A stretch of DNA of 64,000 bases from assembly GCA_022606425.2 (NCBI GenBank), contig JAHDVF020000873.1, positions 449,303-513,302 on the forward strand, in the 5' to 3' direction. Positions within the stretch are counted from its first letter, which is position 1. The number at the start of each line of letters is the position of its first letter. Positions 11,521 to 21,288 of the stretch are shown in pieces. The notes under the pieces were generated by a model. It did not search any database and was not told the origin of the DNA. It saw only the letters and a list, made by a program, of their open reading frames with translations. Made by a program: the position numbers and the translations under genes. This stretch comes from Lepidostoma basale (taxonomy: Eukaryota; Arthropoda; Insecta; Trichoptera; Lepidostomatidae).

Positions 11521-11881
11521 TATCAACCATTGCTCTTTGTAGCACACTACCATTGCTGACCATATCGGTCCATAGAATGCGTAGCATTCTAACAGCATAA
11601 ACCAGTTTGATTGAAGAAACAAAATAAAGTGATGTATTAATAAAGTCTTCCACAGTTTGCAGCAAACTGTAATATTTTTGTAGGTTCTCGGGATACCACT
11701 TGGGCCTTTAATATGGTAGTTTCCCATTGCTTTACACATTTAAATATACAGCAGGTTAATTTGTACTCAATTACAGTATACAACTTTTAAGCTATTGATT
11801 CTCATGACATGTGATAGCTAGCTAATCTATTGCCAAATATAAATGAACACTTGTAAATTTGTATTTAAACCACTTTATCTT

Positions 11882-12119
11882 ATAAAGATTAATTGTATCT
11901 CAATAGAGACGAAGATGTAAATTGTTTTCTGGGAACAGAATATGGTGGCCGAGGCGCTTACAGGACTTATGACCTGTCATTGGTAGGGTTGAGCGATCGC
12001 TTTATGTTTAACAACATTCCCCATTGCGCCCTTCGTAAAGATAGGTGCGGCATCTTAGCATATACGAGTATACAACTTCCAAAAATTTGTCAGCCGTGGT
12101 GGTCGTAAGATTCACACAG
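11882..12119 (+). mobile_element. SINE-like insertion T
   Basis: 238 bp flanked by exact CACTTTATCTT repeats (11871-11881 and 12120-12130). It has tRNA-like words GGTGGCCGAGGCGC, an anticodon-like stem CAGG...CCTG and a weak B box GGGTTGAGCGATC near 11943-12000. Size, duplication and head suggest a tRNA-derived SINE, but no second copy is seen here. Confidence 0.5.
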
Positions 12120-12140
12120 CACTTTATCTTTACAACAACC

Positions 12141-12172
12141 AACCGGTTTCGCTCCGGCCTGAGCTTCGTCAG
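12141..12172 (-). ncRNA. Hammerhead ribozyme (P6 left arm)
   Basis: Minus strand: stem I 5' arm GUAAUC pairs with GGUUGU (six pairs including wobbles), then CUGACGA, stem II GCUC...GAGC, GAAAC, CGGUU. Stem III ACCGGU is self-complementary and the cleavage triplet would be GUU. All three stems can form locally. Confidence 0.8.
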
Positions 12173-12201
12173 GATTACGAAAGACACTGTTTTTTGTAAC
12201 C

Positions 12202-12233
12202 CTGACGAAGCTCCGGTGGGAGCGAAACCGGTT
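12202..12233 (+). ncRNA. Hammerhead ribozyme (P6 right arm)
   Basis: Stem I GUAACC/GGUUGU (12196-12201 with 12234-12239), CUGACGA (12202-12208), stem II GCUCC/GGGAGC (12210-12223), GAAA (12224-12227), then CCGGUU. This is the best-formed hammerhead in the window together with its left-arm partner. Confidence 0.82.
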
Positions 12234-12959
12234 GGTTGTTATCAAGAATAAAGTGGTTTAGATACACAAATAAACAAGTGTGTATCTTCTTCTTGTCCTG
12301 TCCCACTTCCGTGGTGCATAGGGCCTCAAGGAACCTTCCAAGCTTAAATTATATTTAATAATGTCACACCACAAATTAAGTGCTTCATACGAAAGTGTAA
12401 TGTATCGCCATTTTATTTTCACGTGAATTCTACATCAGATCAAAGACAGTGTGACAATCACACTGCCATCGCCGGGAATCGAACCCAGAGCCTCCAGTGT
12501 GGCAATCATAGCTCTTGCCACTAAACCACGATGGTCGTCAAAAACAAAGTTTATGGTTTTTTAAATGTAATCATTATAAAAGTCTCCCCGTCGTATCCAC
12601 CACCAGCCCTACCCGAAATGAGTCTGGTTGCTAACCTGAATGTTTGATTTATCGTATTTGGTGCCATTTGAGGTTTTTTTCCGCTGACATGGAAACTAAA
12701 TGCCACGTCATACGGCCAGCTCTTCGGTGGGAAGGCTATTAAACTATTGTATAAAAAAGGCGAACAGTTTCTCTATTCAAGATCAAAAATTGGATTATCA
12801 AATCGGCAAAGGCCACGGAGTAGTCAAGTCGAAAAGATTTCAGCCACCATTATTATGAATTATTTCTTGAACACTGAAAACTCCATATTAAATAATTAAT
12901 ATGAATAAAAACGTCTGTCTTCTGTGAGTTTTACCATTATTCAAAATAAAACATACTCG

Positions 12960-13997
12960 TTTAACTTATCGGAACAATAAGGAATCAATAAATTAAAAGT
13001 CTTGGTGTCGAGAATGTATGAGGTATGCAAGTCAAATGATTTAATGATGAATGTCGGAAAGTCAAAGGTGATGGTTTTTGAAAGGATAGAGCAAATGACA
13101 GTTTGTAATATACGAGTAAAAGGCCGTCCACACTGTTTGAAACAAACTCTCCACAGGGGTGACCTTGGTGGAGAGCTGTGGAGCCCACGGTTGGTGTAGC
13201 GTCCACACACTGTTGTAAACAAGCTCTCCACACGTGGAATGCGTGTTTAAACGCGCGTCCGTCCACAAAGTTTGTTGAAGGTCAAACAAATTTTGGTTTC
13301 AAACAAGTGTCTACACAGTTTTAAACCGCCGGTGGAGACCGATGTGGAAAGCTTGTTTAAAACAGTGTGGCCCGCCTTTGAGTGTGAACGAAGAGAACTT
13401 GGAACAGGTGAGGAAATTTGTGTATTTAGGTAGCATGTTCACAGCGGATGGCCGTACGGATAGTGACGTCGAAAGAAGGTTTGGTGCGGGTGACAAAGTG
13501 AACGGAGCTTTAAGAATAGTTATTGGTAGCAAAATTTATCAATGAAAGCAAAAACAGCCGTTCACAATGGAGTTCTGGTCCCATCCCTAATGTATGGAAA
13601 CGAAACATGGAACTGGCAGAAGAAGAAAGCAGAATAAATGCGGTAGAGATGCGGTCCCTAAGACGTATGTGTGGTAGAACGATATACGACAGAATCTCAA
13701 ATGCTGATATAAGGAATGTAGAGCGGAAGAAGGTATTATGAACAAAATTATGAAAGGATCGCTGCGATGGTTCGGACACATGGAGCGCATGGATGGAGAG
13801 AGAATGGTTAAGAAAGTATACGTTAATGAAGTAAATAGAGTACGGAGTCGAGGCAGACCGAGGAAAACATGGCATGACCAAATTAATCAAATTTTAAAGG
13901 TTGGTCATGTTAGAAGTCGGAGGAATCGACGTGCGTGTATGACTCGATGTATGAATGTGGAGTAAGCTAGAGAGGTATGTCAGGATAGAGTAGTGTG
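12960..13997 (+). mobile_element. Family A (RTE-like) LINE 3' part
   Basis: ORF2 C-terminal part in shifting frames: SKVMVFER (13060-13090), LEQVRKFVYLGSMFTADGR (about 13398-13455), RINAVEMRSLRRMCGR (about 13635-13680), LRWFGHMERMDGE, RGRPRKTWHDQINQIL, RRACMTRCMNVE then a stop near 13963. It is split by a 262 bp MITE (13118-13379). Frameshifts near 13520 and 13735 make it dead. It lacks its TTAG tail because SINE R sequence begins at 13998. Confidence 0.85.
13118..13379. mobile_element. 262 bp MITE inside a LINE
   Basis: Inverted ends AAAAGGCCGTCCACACTGTT and the complement of AAAGGCGGGCCACACTGTT. It is flanked by GAGT on both sides (13114-13117 and 13380-13383). Removing it and one GAGT restores the LINE reading frame across IRV-NEENLEQV. 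The interior has many TCCACAC/GTGTGGA words. The superfamily is unknown to me, with a 4 bp target duplication. Confidence 0.8.
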
Positions 13998-14085
13998 CGA
14001 CAGTAAAATAGCTACCTATCGCATGTCCTGAGAATCAATATGATAGCTAAAAACAAATTGTATACAGTAATTGGGTTTAAATGAC
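13998..14085 (+). mobile_element. SINE R fragment
   Basis: Plus-strand tail part of SINE R (AGCTACCTATCGCATGTCCT, GAGAATCAAT, then ATTGTATACAGTAATTGGG), matching the complement of 45775-45850. The head is absent. Confidence 0.65.
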
Positions 14086-14089
14086 TTTC

Positions 14090-14310
14090 TTCTTCCTGGC
14101 GCTATCCCAACTCATGATGCATCGTCTGTATTGACTGTTGGGGTCGGGTCTTCTCGATCTCAGGCTGTACCTCTCACGGTTCTGAGTATCGCCTTCACTC
14201 AAGCCATTTCTCTGTAAGACGCTATTGCACTGAATCATCCACGTGTTCCTAGGTCTTCATCTGGATGGTTGACGCGGATGATTCACAGACAAAGCTCTAT
14301 TTACTGCGTC
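14090..14310 (-). mobile_element. LINE 3' fragment (family K), antisense
   Basis: Nearly the same sequence as 38700-38870 (TCTCAGGCTGTACCTCTC, CACTCAAGCCATTTCTCTG, ATCCACGTGTTCCT). At 38.7 kb it is joined to an RT YADD box on the minus strand. Here only the 3' part remains. Confidence 0.6.
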
Positions 14311-14339
14311 TATAAATGTGGCTTTAAATGACCTGTTAA

Positions 14340-15540
14340 ATCATGTACTATGTTTTGCCCTGCATTGTGAGATTGGGACATGTGTTAGAAGTGAAACGAT
14401 ATTAAATTAGATTAAATGTGGCCCGGAGACCCTTTGCCTTTTGCCATTTTCTCCAGTTAACCCTTTGGGCTCCAAGTTTTTTTTCCATATTTTTCCCACT
14501 TTCCTGAGGACAAAGAAATGGTCAGATAATAAGATAGTATTTCTAGATTTCCATATCCTTATAAAATAAAAATAATTTATCCGCAATGGGTGAAATCCAG
14601 TATTTATCTACAAGAATTTGTATACATTCAAAATGTTGTAGTATTTCTAGAGTATTCATTTGATTCTTACATTTAAAAAAATAGCAAAACCCTATTTGAA
14701 GTTCATAAAAAATGTCTGACACAGGAGTTGGTGGGAAAAACCCAATGGCCACAACGTGTGGACATAGGAGCTGTAAGGGTTCTCGACTCGACTATTGCAA
14801 CGGCACATATCCAAGAAACAAACGAACAAACTTCAATCCGTTTTCAATGCGGCAGCACGACTTATAAAAGCTGTTCCAAAAAACTCGCATATTTCACAAC
14901 ATCTAAAAGATCTTCATTGGCTCAAGTGTCCTGAAAGAATCCAGTATAAACTATGCTGGACGGTTTTTAAAGCGCTTCACGGAATGGCACCAGCCTATAT
15001 ATCTGAACTTTGTGTTGCTGATAGCCCTAACTTGCGGCAATCTACGCTTCGATCAGCAAACTCCTCGGCAATAGGCAGATTAGTTGAGCCAAAGCGCAAC
15101 CCCCAGACAAATTTCGGAGATCGGGCCTTCGCAGTGGCAGGTCCGTCCGCCTGGAATATGCTTCCTGCACGCCTCAGATGCATTGACAATCCGACAGACT
15201 CACCTAAAAACCCACCTTTTCAAAATATCCCATAAAATGTAAACAATGGTTATCTGATTGCTGGTGTCACATGCAGCTCTCATGACTAAAAACATTGTCA
15301 AAGCGCCCTTGAGGTGAGCTATTCACGAAAACGGCGCTATACAAATTAGCCTAATTATTATTATTATTATAAGGGTTAAAATAAGTCCCGCGTGGAAGGG
15401 GGACGGGCCTAGGGATTACAAGATCGAAGCTGACAAAAGGGCGCTGCTAGGTCCTATAACAGCTTCAGGTAAGCGGTGGGTAACCTTTACATCATGTACG
15501 TTGTATAAAAATCACCTACGTTGTATAAAAAAATAATCAG
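14340..15540 (+). mobile_element. Family H LINE 3' UTR, interrupted
   Basis: The H-type UTR starts at 14340 (GATTAAATGTGGCCCGG at about 14410), stops at CTCCAGTTAA (14459) and resumes at 15380 (TAAGTCCCGCGTGG, then GGGCGCTGCTAGGTCC). The 14461-15379 insertion separates the two halves. Confidence 0.7.
14461..15379 (+). mobile_element. CR1/L2-like LINE fragment within family H
   Basis: From about 14780 the frames read SRLDYCNGT, then INKLQSVFNAAARLIKAVPK (14822-14882), HWLKCPERIQYKLC, ALHGMAPAYISELC, FGDRAFAVAGPSAWNMLP. This is a typical CR1/L2 ORF2 C-terminus, ending with an ATT repeat tail at 15354-15370. The 14461-14780 part has no coding match. The whole insert is bounded by TTAA-CCCTT and AAGGG-TTAA, which could mark a piggyBac-like carrier or be chance. 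Confidence 0.7.
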
Positions 15541-15650
15541 CGTGCGTGCATGACACGCGTTTATGAATGTTGAGGAATCGAGGAAGAAAAGTGTGTCAGT
15601 CCATTCTTTCTGCCTACCCCTTCGGAGAGACGTCGTGATTAATTTGTTAA
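15540..15650 (+). mobile_element. Family A LINE 3' terminus
   Basis: Starts at GTGCGTGCATGACACG and runs through GTCCATTCTTTCTGCCTACC to GAGACGTCGTGATTAA, the usual family A ending with a degraded tail. Confidence 0.65.
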
Positions 15651-15713
15651 TTTGTAAGTTGTTTATTTAGCAATATCAAATATTCAGAATTTTCAATTTT
15701 CAAGCAACAATAA

Positions 15714-15894
15714 ATGAATCGTGTTTTTCAGAAGTAGCACACATCCAGTAACCTCAACTTTACAGGACGGACAAAAAACTGTCTGGTACAAAATTTTCCT
15801 ACAATATATATATATTTTGTACCAGACAGTTTTTTATCCATCCTGTAAAGTTGGGGTTACTGGATGTGTGCTACTTCTGCAAAACACGATTCAA
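15714..15894. mobile_element. Perfect-arm foldback element without ribozyme
   Basis: Arms of about 80 bp (TGAATCGTGTTTT... against ...AAAACACGATTCA) around an AT-rich centre near 15808. The arms differ at only a few positions. No coding sequence or hammerhead core is seen, so it is probably a foldback MITE. It lies 50 bp left of mariner copy 1. Confidence 0.7.
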
Positions 15895-15943
15895 ATACAG
15901 TTATTATATAAAGAGTCAAGTTGAATATAATGTTAACGTAATA

Positions 15944-17214
15944 TTAGGTCCTTACATATGAAATTGGCGTTTTGCCGTACTGGCAACTTTGATCTCAAAT
16001 ATCTTCTCTTTGGTTAGGAATTCCAAATTAAAATTTATACATTTACTCAAGTATTTGTGTTTCGAAAATTATAATTCATTTGTTTTTTTCTCTATTGTTT
16101 TTTTTCTTTGCGTCACTCAGTTTACAAAATGGAAAACTTGAAATATCGCGTTATTTACGAGTACGAATTCCACCGTGGCACCAGTGCTGCAGAAACGGCT
16201 CGAAGGATTAATGATGTGTATGGCGACGGTGCCGCAAAAGAAAACACAGTGCGTTTTTGGTTCCAACGTTTTCGTTCTGGAAATTTCGACCTGCAGAACA
16301 AGCCCCGTGGACGGCCGGAGACCAAAGTTGATAATGAAGAATTGAAGGCTATTGTGGAAGCGGATCCATCGCAAACCACGTCCGAGTTAGCTGCAGGCTG
16401 CGGTGTTAGTGATAAAACTGTTTTAATCCACTTGAAGCAAATTGGGAAGATGAAAAAGCTTGAAAGGTGGGTACCTCACGAATTGAGTCAACAAATCAAC
16501 AAACGCGCGTTGACTGCTTCGTTGCATTACTCAACCGGCACAATAATGAAGGGATTTTGAACCTGTGATGAAAAGTGGATCCTGTATGATAATCGGAAGC
16601 GCTCATCGCAATGGCTGAACCCTGCCGAACCAGCCAAACCATGCCCCAAGCGAAAATTGACTCCAAAAAAGTTACTTGTGAGCGTTTGGTGGACTAGTGC
16701 TGGTGTCGTTCACTACAGCTTTCTTAAATCTGGCCAGACGATTACGGCAGATGTCTATTGTCAGCAACTGCAAACCATGATGGAAAAGCTAGCTGCTAAA
16801 CAACCGAGGCTGGTTAATCGCTCTAGGCCACTGCTGCTTCATGATAACGCTAGACCACATACTGCACAACAGACGGCTACCAAATTAGAAGAGCTTCAAT
16901 TGGAATGTCTAAGACATCCACCGTACTCTCCGGACCTTGCCCCAACAGATAACTATTTTTTTCGAGATTTGGATAACTTCTTGCAGGGGAAAAAATTCAA
17001 CTCCGATGGGGCAGTCCAAACCGACTTCAAAGATTTTATTGATTCCCGTCCGAATGTTTTTTTTAGTAAAGGGATCGATGAACTACCTATGAGATGGCAA
17101 AAGTGCATAGATAGCAATGGTACATACTTTGATTAAATAAATATATTATATTAAAAAAAAATCAACTTTATGTTCCTCCCATACAAAACGCCAATTTCAT
17201 ATGTAAGGACCTAT
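15944..17214 (+). mobile_element. Mariner (cecropia-type) copy 1
   Basis: 1271 bp. Inverted ends TTAGGTCCTTACATATGAAA and its complement (last base changed), with TA target sites at 15942-15943 and 17215-17216. The internal transposase is frameshifted. Ends and body are nearly identical to copies at 19843 and 55786, indicating recent activity of the family. Confidence 0.92.
16129..17136 (+). pseudogene. Mariner transposase, frameshifted
   Basis: A cut-and-paste transposase of the DD34D mariner family. It starts at ATG 16129 (MENLKYRVIYEYEF; the N-terminal paired helix-turn-helix follows) and ends at TAA 17134-17136. WVPHEL is at about 16467-16484. A one-base loss near 16482 relative to copy 2 shifts the frame to a stop at 16558. 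A second disruption at ILN-(gap)-CDEKW (16556-16580) is shared with copy 2. The rest is open: HDNARPH with the second catalytic Asp (about 16840), YSPDLAP, and the third Asp in TDNYFF, exactly 34 residues after the second. No intact protein can be made. Confidence 0.9.
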
Positions 17215-17216
17215 TA

Positions 17217-17504
17217 TTATCGCTTAATGGATTTTGTTAGTACATATGACATTGAGGGATTCGGTTGAAACAAAATATAAAAGAAAAATCAGATAACTGT
17301 CATAAAAGATATGTTTTTATTTATTATTATTGATTCACGAACCGGCGAGGGCGCGCCAGGTAAAGTTTATCTGCAAAACCACAAAAAACTGTCGACAAAC
17401 ATGTTATTCAGATAAGCTACAAAAACAAAAAAGATCCACTCGTTCACGTGGTTTATCTCTTCTTTACATTTAATATCTTTAAATAACAAAACAAGCCATC
17501 ACGT
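17217..17504. other. No gene recognised
   Basis: Sequence between mariner copy 1 and the family A cluster. No feature seen. Confidence 0.35.
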
Positions 17505-17642
17505 CTTTTGCTCGGAAGAGTAGACAGAGAGAACAGATGGACCGCCATACTACTCTACCCTGACACATCTCTCTAGATTCTTCCACATCCATACAGCGAG
17601 TCATACGTGCACGTTGATTCTTCATACTTCTAACGTGACCTT
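17505..17642 (-). mobile_element. Family A LINE 3' fragment
   Basis: Antisense copy of the family A end (complement of RRACM, GVW.R...SAYPSE and AREVCQ-type codons), immediately followed by a second copy starting at 17643. Confidence 0.65.
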
Positions 17643-18379
17643 TTACTAACTAACAAACTTACCATCACGTTGTTTCCCCGGAAGGGTAGGCAGAGAGGAT
17701 GGATCGCCACATTGTTCTATCGTGGCAAAATTCTCGCGCCTCTTCTACATTTACACATCGTGACATGCACGCTTGTCGATTGTTCATACTTCGAACATGG
17801 CCGCCTTTCAGTAGGTAATTGATTTTTCCATTCACACTACTTGTATATATATTTTTAACCATACTTCCCTCATCCATTCGTTCCATATGTCCAAACCATC
17901 TTAGTGACCTTTTCTTAATTTTATTTATCACGCATTCATCCGCCTTACATTATTTTCTTACATCATCATTAGATATTCTATCATACATTGTTTTTCCGCA
18001 TATTCTTCTTAGTGACCTCATTTCTACAGCATTTATCCTACTTTCATCCGTCTTCTGCCAAATCCAAGCTTCACTTCCATACATAAGGGTCAGGACAAGA
18101 ACTCCATTGTGCACTGCCATCTTTGCTTCAGTCAATATATTTCTATTTGCGGTAATGACTTTGAGTGCACCATTTATTTTGTTTCCAGCTCCAACCCTTC
18201 TTCCGATATCATTCTCCATTCTTCCATCTCTCGTAAACATGCTTCCCAGGGAAACAAATTTGGTAACTTGCTCTAATTTCTCACCGTTCGCATTTATGTC
18301 ACAATCCGTCATACATTCTTCCTTTTCAAATACCATAACTTTAGACTTTGACACGTTCATCACAAGGTCACGGGACCTT
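17643..18379 (-). mobile_element. Family A LINE 3' part, nearly readable
   Basis: Minus strand from 18363 down: MMNVSKSKVMVFEKEECM, EKLEQVTKFVSLGSMFTRDG, VLTLMYGSEAWIWQ, RINAVEMRSLRRICGKTMYD, then (17931 down) KKRSLRWFGHMERMDEG, CMSRCVNVEEAREF and SAYPSGETT. Two long open stretches (18363-17950 and 17931-17665) are separated by one frame change. The tail at 17643-17660 is the TAACTAAC complement of the TTAG repeat. Confidence 0.85.
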
Positions 18380-19172
18380 TAAAATATGATTAACTCATGT
18401 CACGTTTTCCTCGGTCTTCCGCGACTCTGTACTCTATTAACATCGTCAACATACACTTTTTTAATCATAATTTCATCCTATTCTTTCCATATGTCCAAAC
18501 CATCTTAATGATCCTTTCATTATTTTGTTCATAACACAATCATTCGCACCGCATTCATTTCTTATATTTTCATTCGACACTCTATAATACATAGAGTATC
18601 CACACATTCGTATAAGAGATCTCATTTCTACGGCATTTATTCTACTTTCATTCTTTTTTCGTCAGTTCCATGCTTCGATTTCATACATAAGGGTCGGTAC
18701 AAGAACACTCTGCCTCTGATGATGCCGGTGGCGAGAGCAATCAAACTGCTGAACATGATCGCTTCGGAGATCGATGTCTTTCATATTCGTGAAAGTACGT
18801 TCAGAAGACAAATACTCTTGACTTTGGAGAGTATCTTGTATTCCTAATGTCGAACCATCTCTCATGCGTTCCTGGTATTATATATTTATTATATTTTACC
18901 TGTTCTCAATAGATGCCTTAAACTATAACAATTGTTTGTAATATCTTTTGAGAAAATAAACTGATTTGATTTGATTTGAAAACACTATTGTGCACTGCCA
19001 TTCAAACTTTTTTGAATAGGCTTTTGTTTGCGATGACAACTTTAAGTGCACCATTCACTTTGTTGTCTGCCCCAACCTTTCTTTCAATATCCCTCTCAAC
19101 TCGCCCCGTAAACATACTCATCTACTTGCTCCAGATTTTCATCATTCACGCTAATGTTGCAGACGGTCATGA
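18380..19172 (-). mobile_element. Family A LINE 3' part, split by family B
   Basis: Antisense family A sequence 18380-18709, interrupted by a family B insertion (18710-18980), then resuming at 18987 (complement of the VHNGV, KVNGAL and MSVREM-type codons) to about 19172. The insertion duplicates AACACT (18704-18709 and 18981-18986). Confidence 0.8.
18710..18980 (+). mobile_element. Family B LINE, 5'-truncated insertion
   Basis: 271 bp: a C-terminal scrap (LPLMMPVARAIKLLNMIASEI), stop, 3' UTR with ATGTCGAACCATCTCTCATG, and the TTTGATTTGATTTGAA tail. It is flanked by a 6 bp duplication AACACT, showing retrotransposition into the older family A copy. Confidence 0.85.
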
Positions 19173-19430
19173 TTTTTTATTTTACGAAAATCATTATATT
19201 GTGCTGGTAATACGCGATTCGTATTCCCGATTGTAGTTGTTTGGTTTAAACCGCTCCGGTACTCTACGGAACTATGCTAATACTGACATAACGCTATTAC
19301 GGACCAAACCAGTTTCCACGGGTAACGTCCGTGTGAAATGCTAATTCCCGGACATTCACGGTCATGACCACGGCCACAAGAGTTTGAACATTCAAAGCGA
19401 GTTTCAAGAGAAATGCTTTCCGAGTTACGA

Positions 19431-19600
19431 ATAGCCCGGTGTCTTCAGACTTATCAGGGGATTCCCTGAGAACTCCGTCATCTTGGAGGCTATCCATCTT
19501 TATGTTCCAGATGATTATCTTCGACAGCGTCAGCACAGACTGTTTTATCTCCCAGCATGCAGAACCAACCTGCCTCTGGGCGATGCCGCTATCAAACTGC
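19431..19600 (+). mobile_element. Family B LINE fragment
   Basis: Translates, with breaks, to FRLIRGFPENSVILEAIHLY and VPDDYLRQRQHRLFYLPACR, the conserved end of family B ORF2. It is truncated on both sides. The unassigned 19173-19430 stretch upstream has no recognised feature. Confidence 0.7.
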
Positions 19601-19735
19601 ATATGTCGGCCACGTGAGGAGTCAGAGAAGTCGAGCGAGAGAAATATGCCAGGAAAGAAAAGTGTGGCAGTCCATTATTTCTGACTACCCCTTCGGGAAG
19701 ACGGCGTGGTGGTTAGTTAGTTAGTTAGTTTTTTT
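19600..19735 (+). mobile_element. Family A LINE 3' terminus with TTAG tail
   Basis: ATGTCGGCCACGTGAGGAG through GTCCATTATTTCTGAC to GACGGCGTGGTGG, followed by four GTTA units at about 19706-19722. A short CACTATTCGTTACCCTAAATAAATA segment (19750-19780) next to it resembles the family H end. Confidence 0.7.
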
Positions 19736-19842
19736 ATTTATGTACTGTAATCACTATTCGTTACCCTAAATAAATAAATATAGTACATTTTAAACGATTT
19801 TAATACTAAATAGTCCATTGTTTTGGCCGAAACATTATGATA

Positions 19843-21116
19843 TTAGGTCCTTACATATGAAATTGGCGTTTTGCCGTACTGGCAACTTTGATCTCAAATA
19901 TCTTCTCTTTGGTTGGGAATTCCAAATTCAAATTTATACAGCTATTTACTCAAGTATTTGTGTTTCGAAAATTATAATTCATTTGTTTTTTCCTCTATTG
20001 TTTTTTTTCTTTGCGTCACTCAGTTTACAAAATGGAAAACTTAAAATATCGCGTTATTTACGAGTACGAGTTCCACCGTGGCACCAGTGCTGCAAAACGG
20101 CTCGAAGGATTAATGATGTGTATGGCGACGGTGCCGCAAAAGAAAACACAGTGCGTTTTTGGTTCCAACGTTTTCGTTCTGGAAATTTCGACCTGCAGAA
20201 CAAGCCCCGAAGACGGCCGGAGACCAAAGTTGATAATGAAGAATTGAAGGCTATTGTGGAAGTGGATCCATCGCAAACCAGGTCCGAATTAGCTGCAGGC
20301 TGCAGTGTTAGTGATAAAACTGTTTTAATCCACTTGAAGCAAATTGGGAAAGTGAAAAAGCTTGAAAGGTGGGTACCTCACGAATTGAATGAAGCAAATC
20401 AACAAACGCGCGTTGACTGCTTCGTTGCATTACTCAACCGGCACAATAATGAAGGGATTTTGAACCTGTGATGAAAAGTGGATCCTGTATGATAATCGGA
20501 AGCGCTCATCGCAATGGCTGAACCCTGCCGAACCAGCCAAACCATGCCCCAAGCGAAAATTGACTCCAAAAAAGTTACTTGTGAGCGTTTGGTGGACTAG
20601 TGCTGGTGTCGTTCACTACAGCTTTCTTAAATCTGGCCAGACGATTACGGCAGATGTCTATTGTCAGCAACTGCAAACCATGATGGAAAAGCTAGCTACT
20701 AAACAACCGAGGCTGGTTAATCGCTCTAGGCCACTGCTGCTTCATGATAACGCTAGACCACACACTGCACAACAGACGGCTACCAAATTAGAAGAGCTTC
20801 AATTGGAATGTCTAAGACATCCACCGTACTCTCCGGACCTTGCCCCAACAGATTACTATTTTTTTCGAAATTTGGATAACTTCTTGCAAGGGAAAAAATT
20901 CAACTCCGATGGGGCAGTCCAAACCGACTTCAAAGATTTTATTGATTCCCGTCCGAATGTTTTTTTTAGTAAAGGGATCGATGAACTACCTATGAGATGG
21001 CAAAAGTGCAGAGATAGCAATGGTACATACTTTGATTAAATAAATATATTATATTTAAAAAAATCAACTTTATGTTCCTCCCATACAAAACGTCAATTTC
21101 ATATGAAAGGACCTAA
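19843..21116 (+). mobile_element. Mariner (cecropia-type) copy 2
   Basis: 1274 bp with both TTAGGTCC...GGACCTAA ends and TA at 19841-19842 and 21117-21118. It is inserted in the hammerhead palindrome P1. Confidence 0.93.
20032..21039 (+). pseudogene. Mariner transposase, frameshifted
   Basis: ATG at 20032, TAA at 21037-21039. One base is lost near 20091 (GTSAAK in place of GTSAAETA), shifting the frame. The second break at ILN-CDEKW (about 20460-20475) is identical to copy 1, so the parent of both was already defective there and was mobilised by transposase made elsewhere. The catalytic Asp residues of CDEKW, HDNARPH and TDYYFF are all present; the third is in the canonical TDYYFF form, unlike TDNYFF in copies 1 and 3. 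Confidence 0.9.
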
Positions 21117-21182
21117 TATTTTAACATTTTATAACTGTTAATGCAAAAACTTTGTTTTATATCACAATTGTATTTATTTTAC

Positions 21183-21218
21183 GACAGCTGTTTCATCGAC
21201 CAATGTTGACATCATCAG
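21183..21218 (-). ncRNA. Hammerhead ribozyme core (P1 left arm)
   Basis: Minus strand: CUGAUGA (21218-21212), stem II GUCAAC-AUUG-GUCGAU with one mismatch, GAAAC, AGCUGUC (ending 21183). Stem III ACAGCUGU is self-complementary. Stem I has only two local pairs (AC/GU). Confidence 0.75.
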
Positions 21219-21252
21219 GTGTTATAAAAATAATATAATATTTTTGTAACAC

Positions 21253-21288
21253 CTGATGATGTCAACATTGGTTGATGAAACAGCTGTC
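21253..21288 (+). ncRNA. Hammerhead ribozyme core (P1 right arm)
   Basis: CUGAUGA 21253-21259, stem II GUCAAC/GUUGAU fully paired (21261-21276), GAAA 21277-21280, CAGCUGUC 21281-21288. Faces the left-arm core across a 34 bp AT-rich centre. Confidence 0.78.

Larger units (their letters stand above)
11846..12285. mobile_element. Hammerhead palindrome P6, interrupted by a SINE
   Basis: Left arm (11846-11881 plus 12131-12180) and right arm (12196-12285) are reverse complements, from the CACTTGT...AAACCACTTTAT ends to the GGTTTCGCTCC centre. Each arm carries one hammerhead core. The left arm is split by 238 bp (11882-12119) flanked by the 11 bp duplication CACTTTATCTT. Confidence 0.75.
11755..12535 (-). 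mobile_element. tRNA-headed SINE R, interrupted copy
   Basis: The minus-strand head at 12460-12535 has a tRNA-like fold: acceptor arms CCATCG/CGATGG pair exactly, the T arm reads CTGGG-TTCGATT-CCCGG, and the A box is near TGGTTTAGTGGC. The body runs on through 12400-12459 and resumes at 11755-11840, as in the less interrupted copy at 45775-45940. The interruption (about 11841-12402) contains a hammerhead palindrome. Imperfect repeats AATCTATTGCCA / AATGTATCGCCA mark the insertion. Confidence 0.65.
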
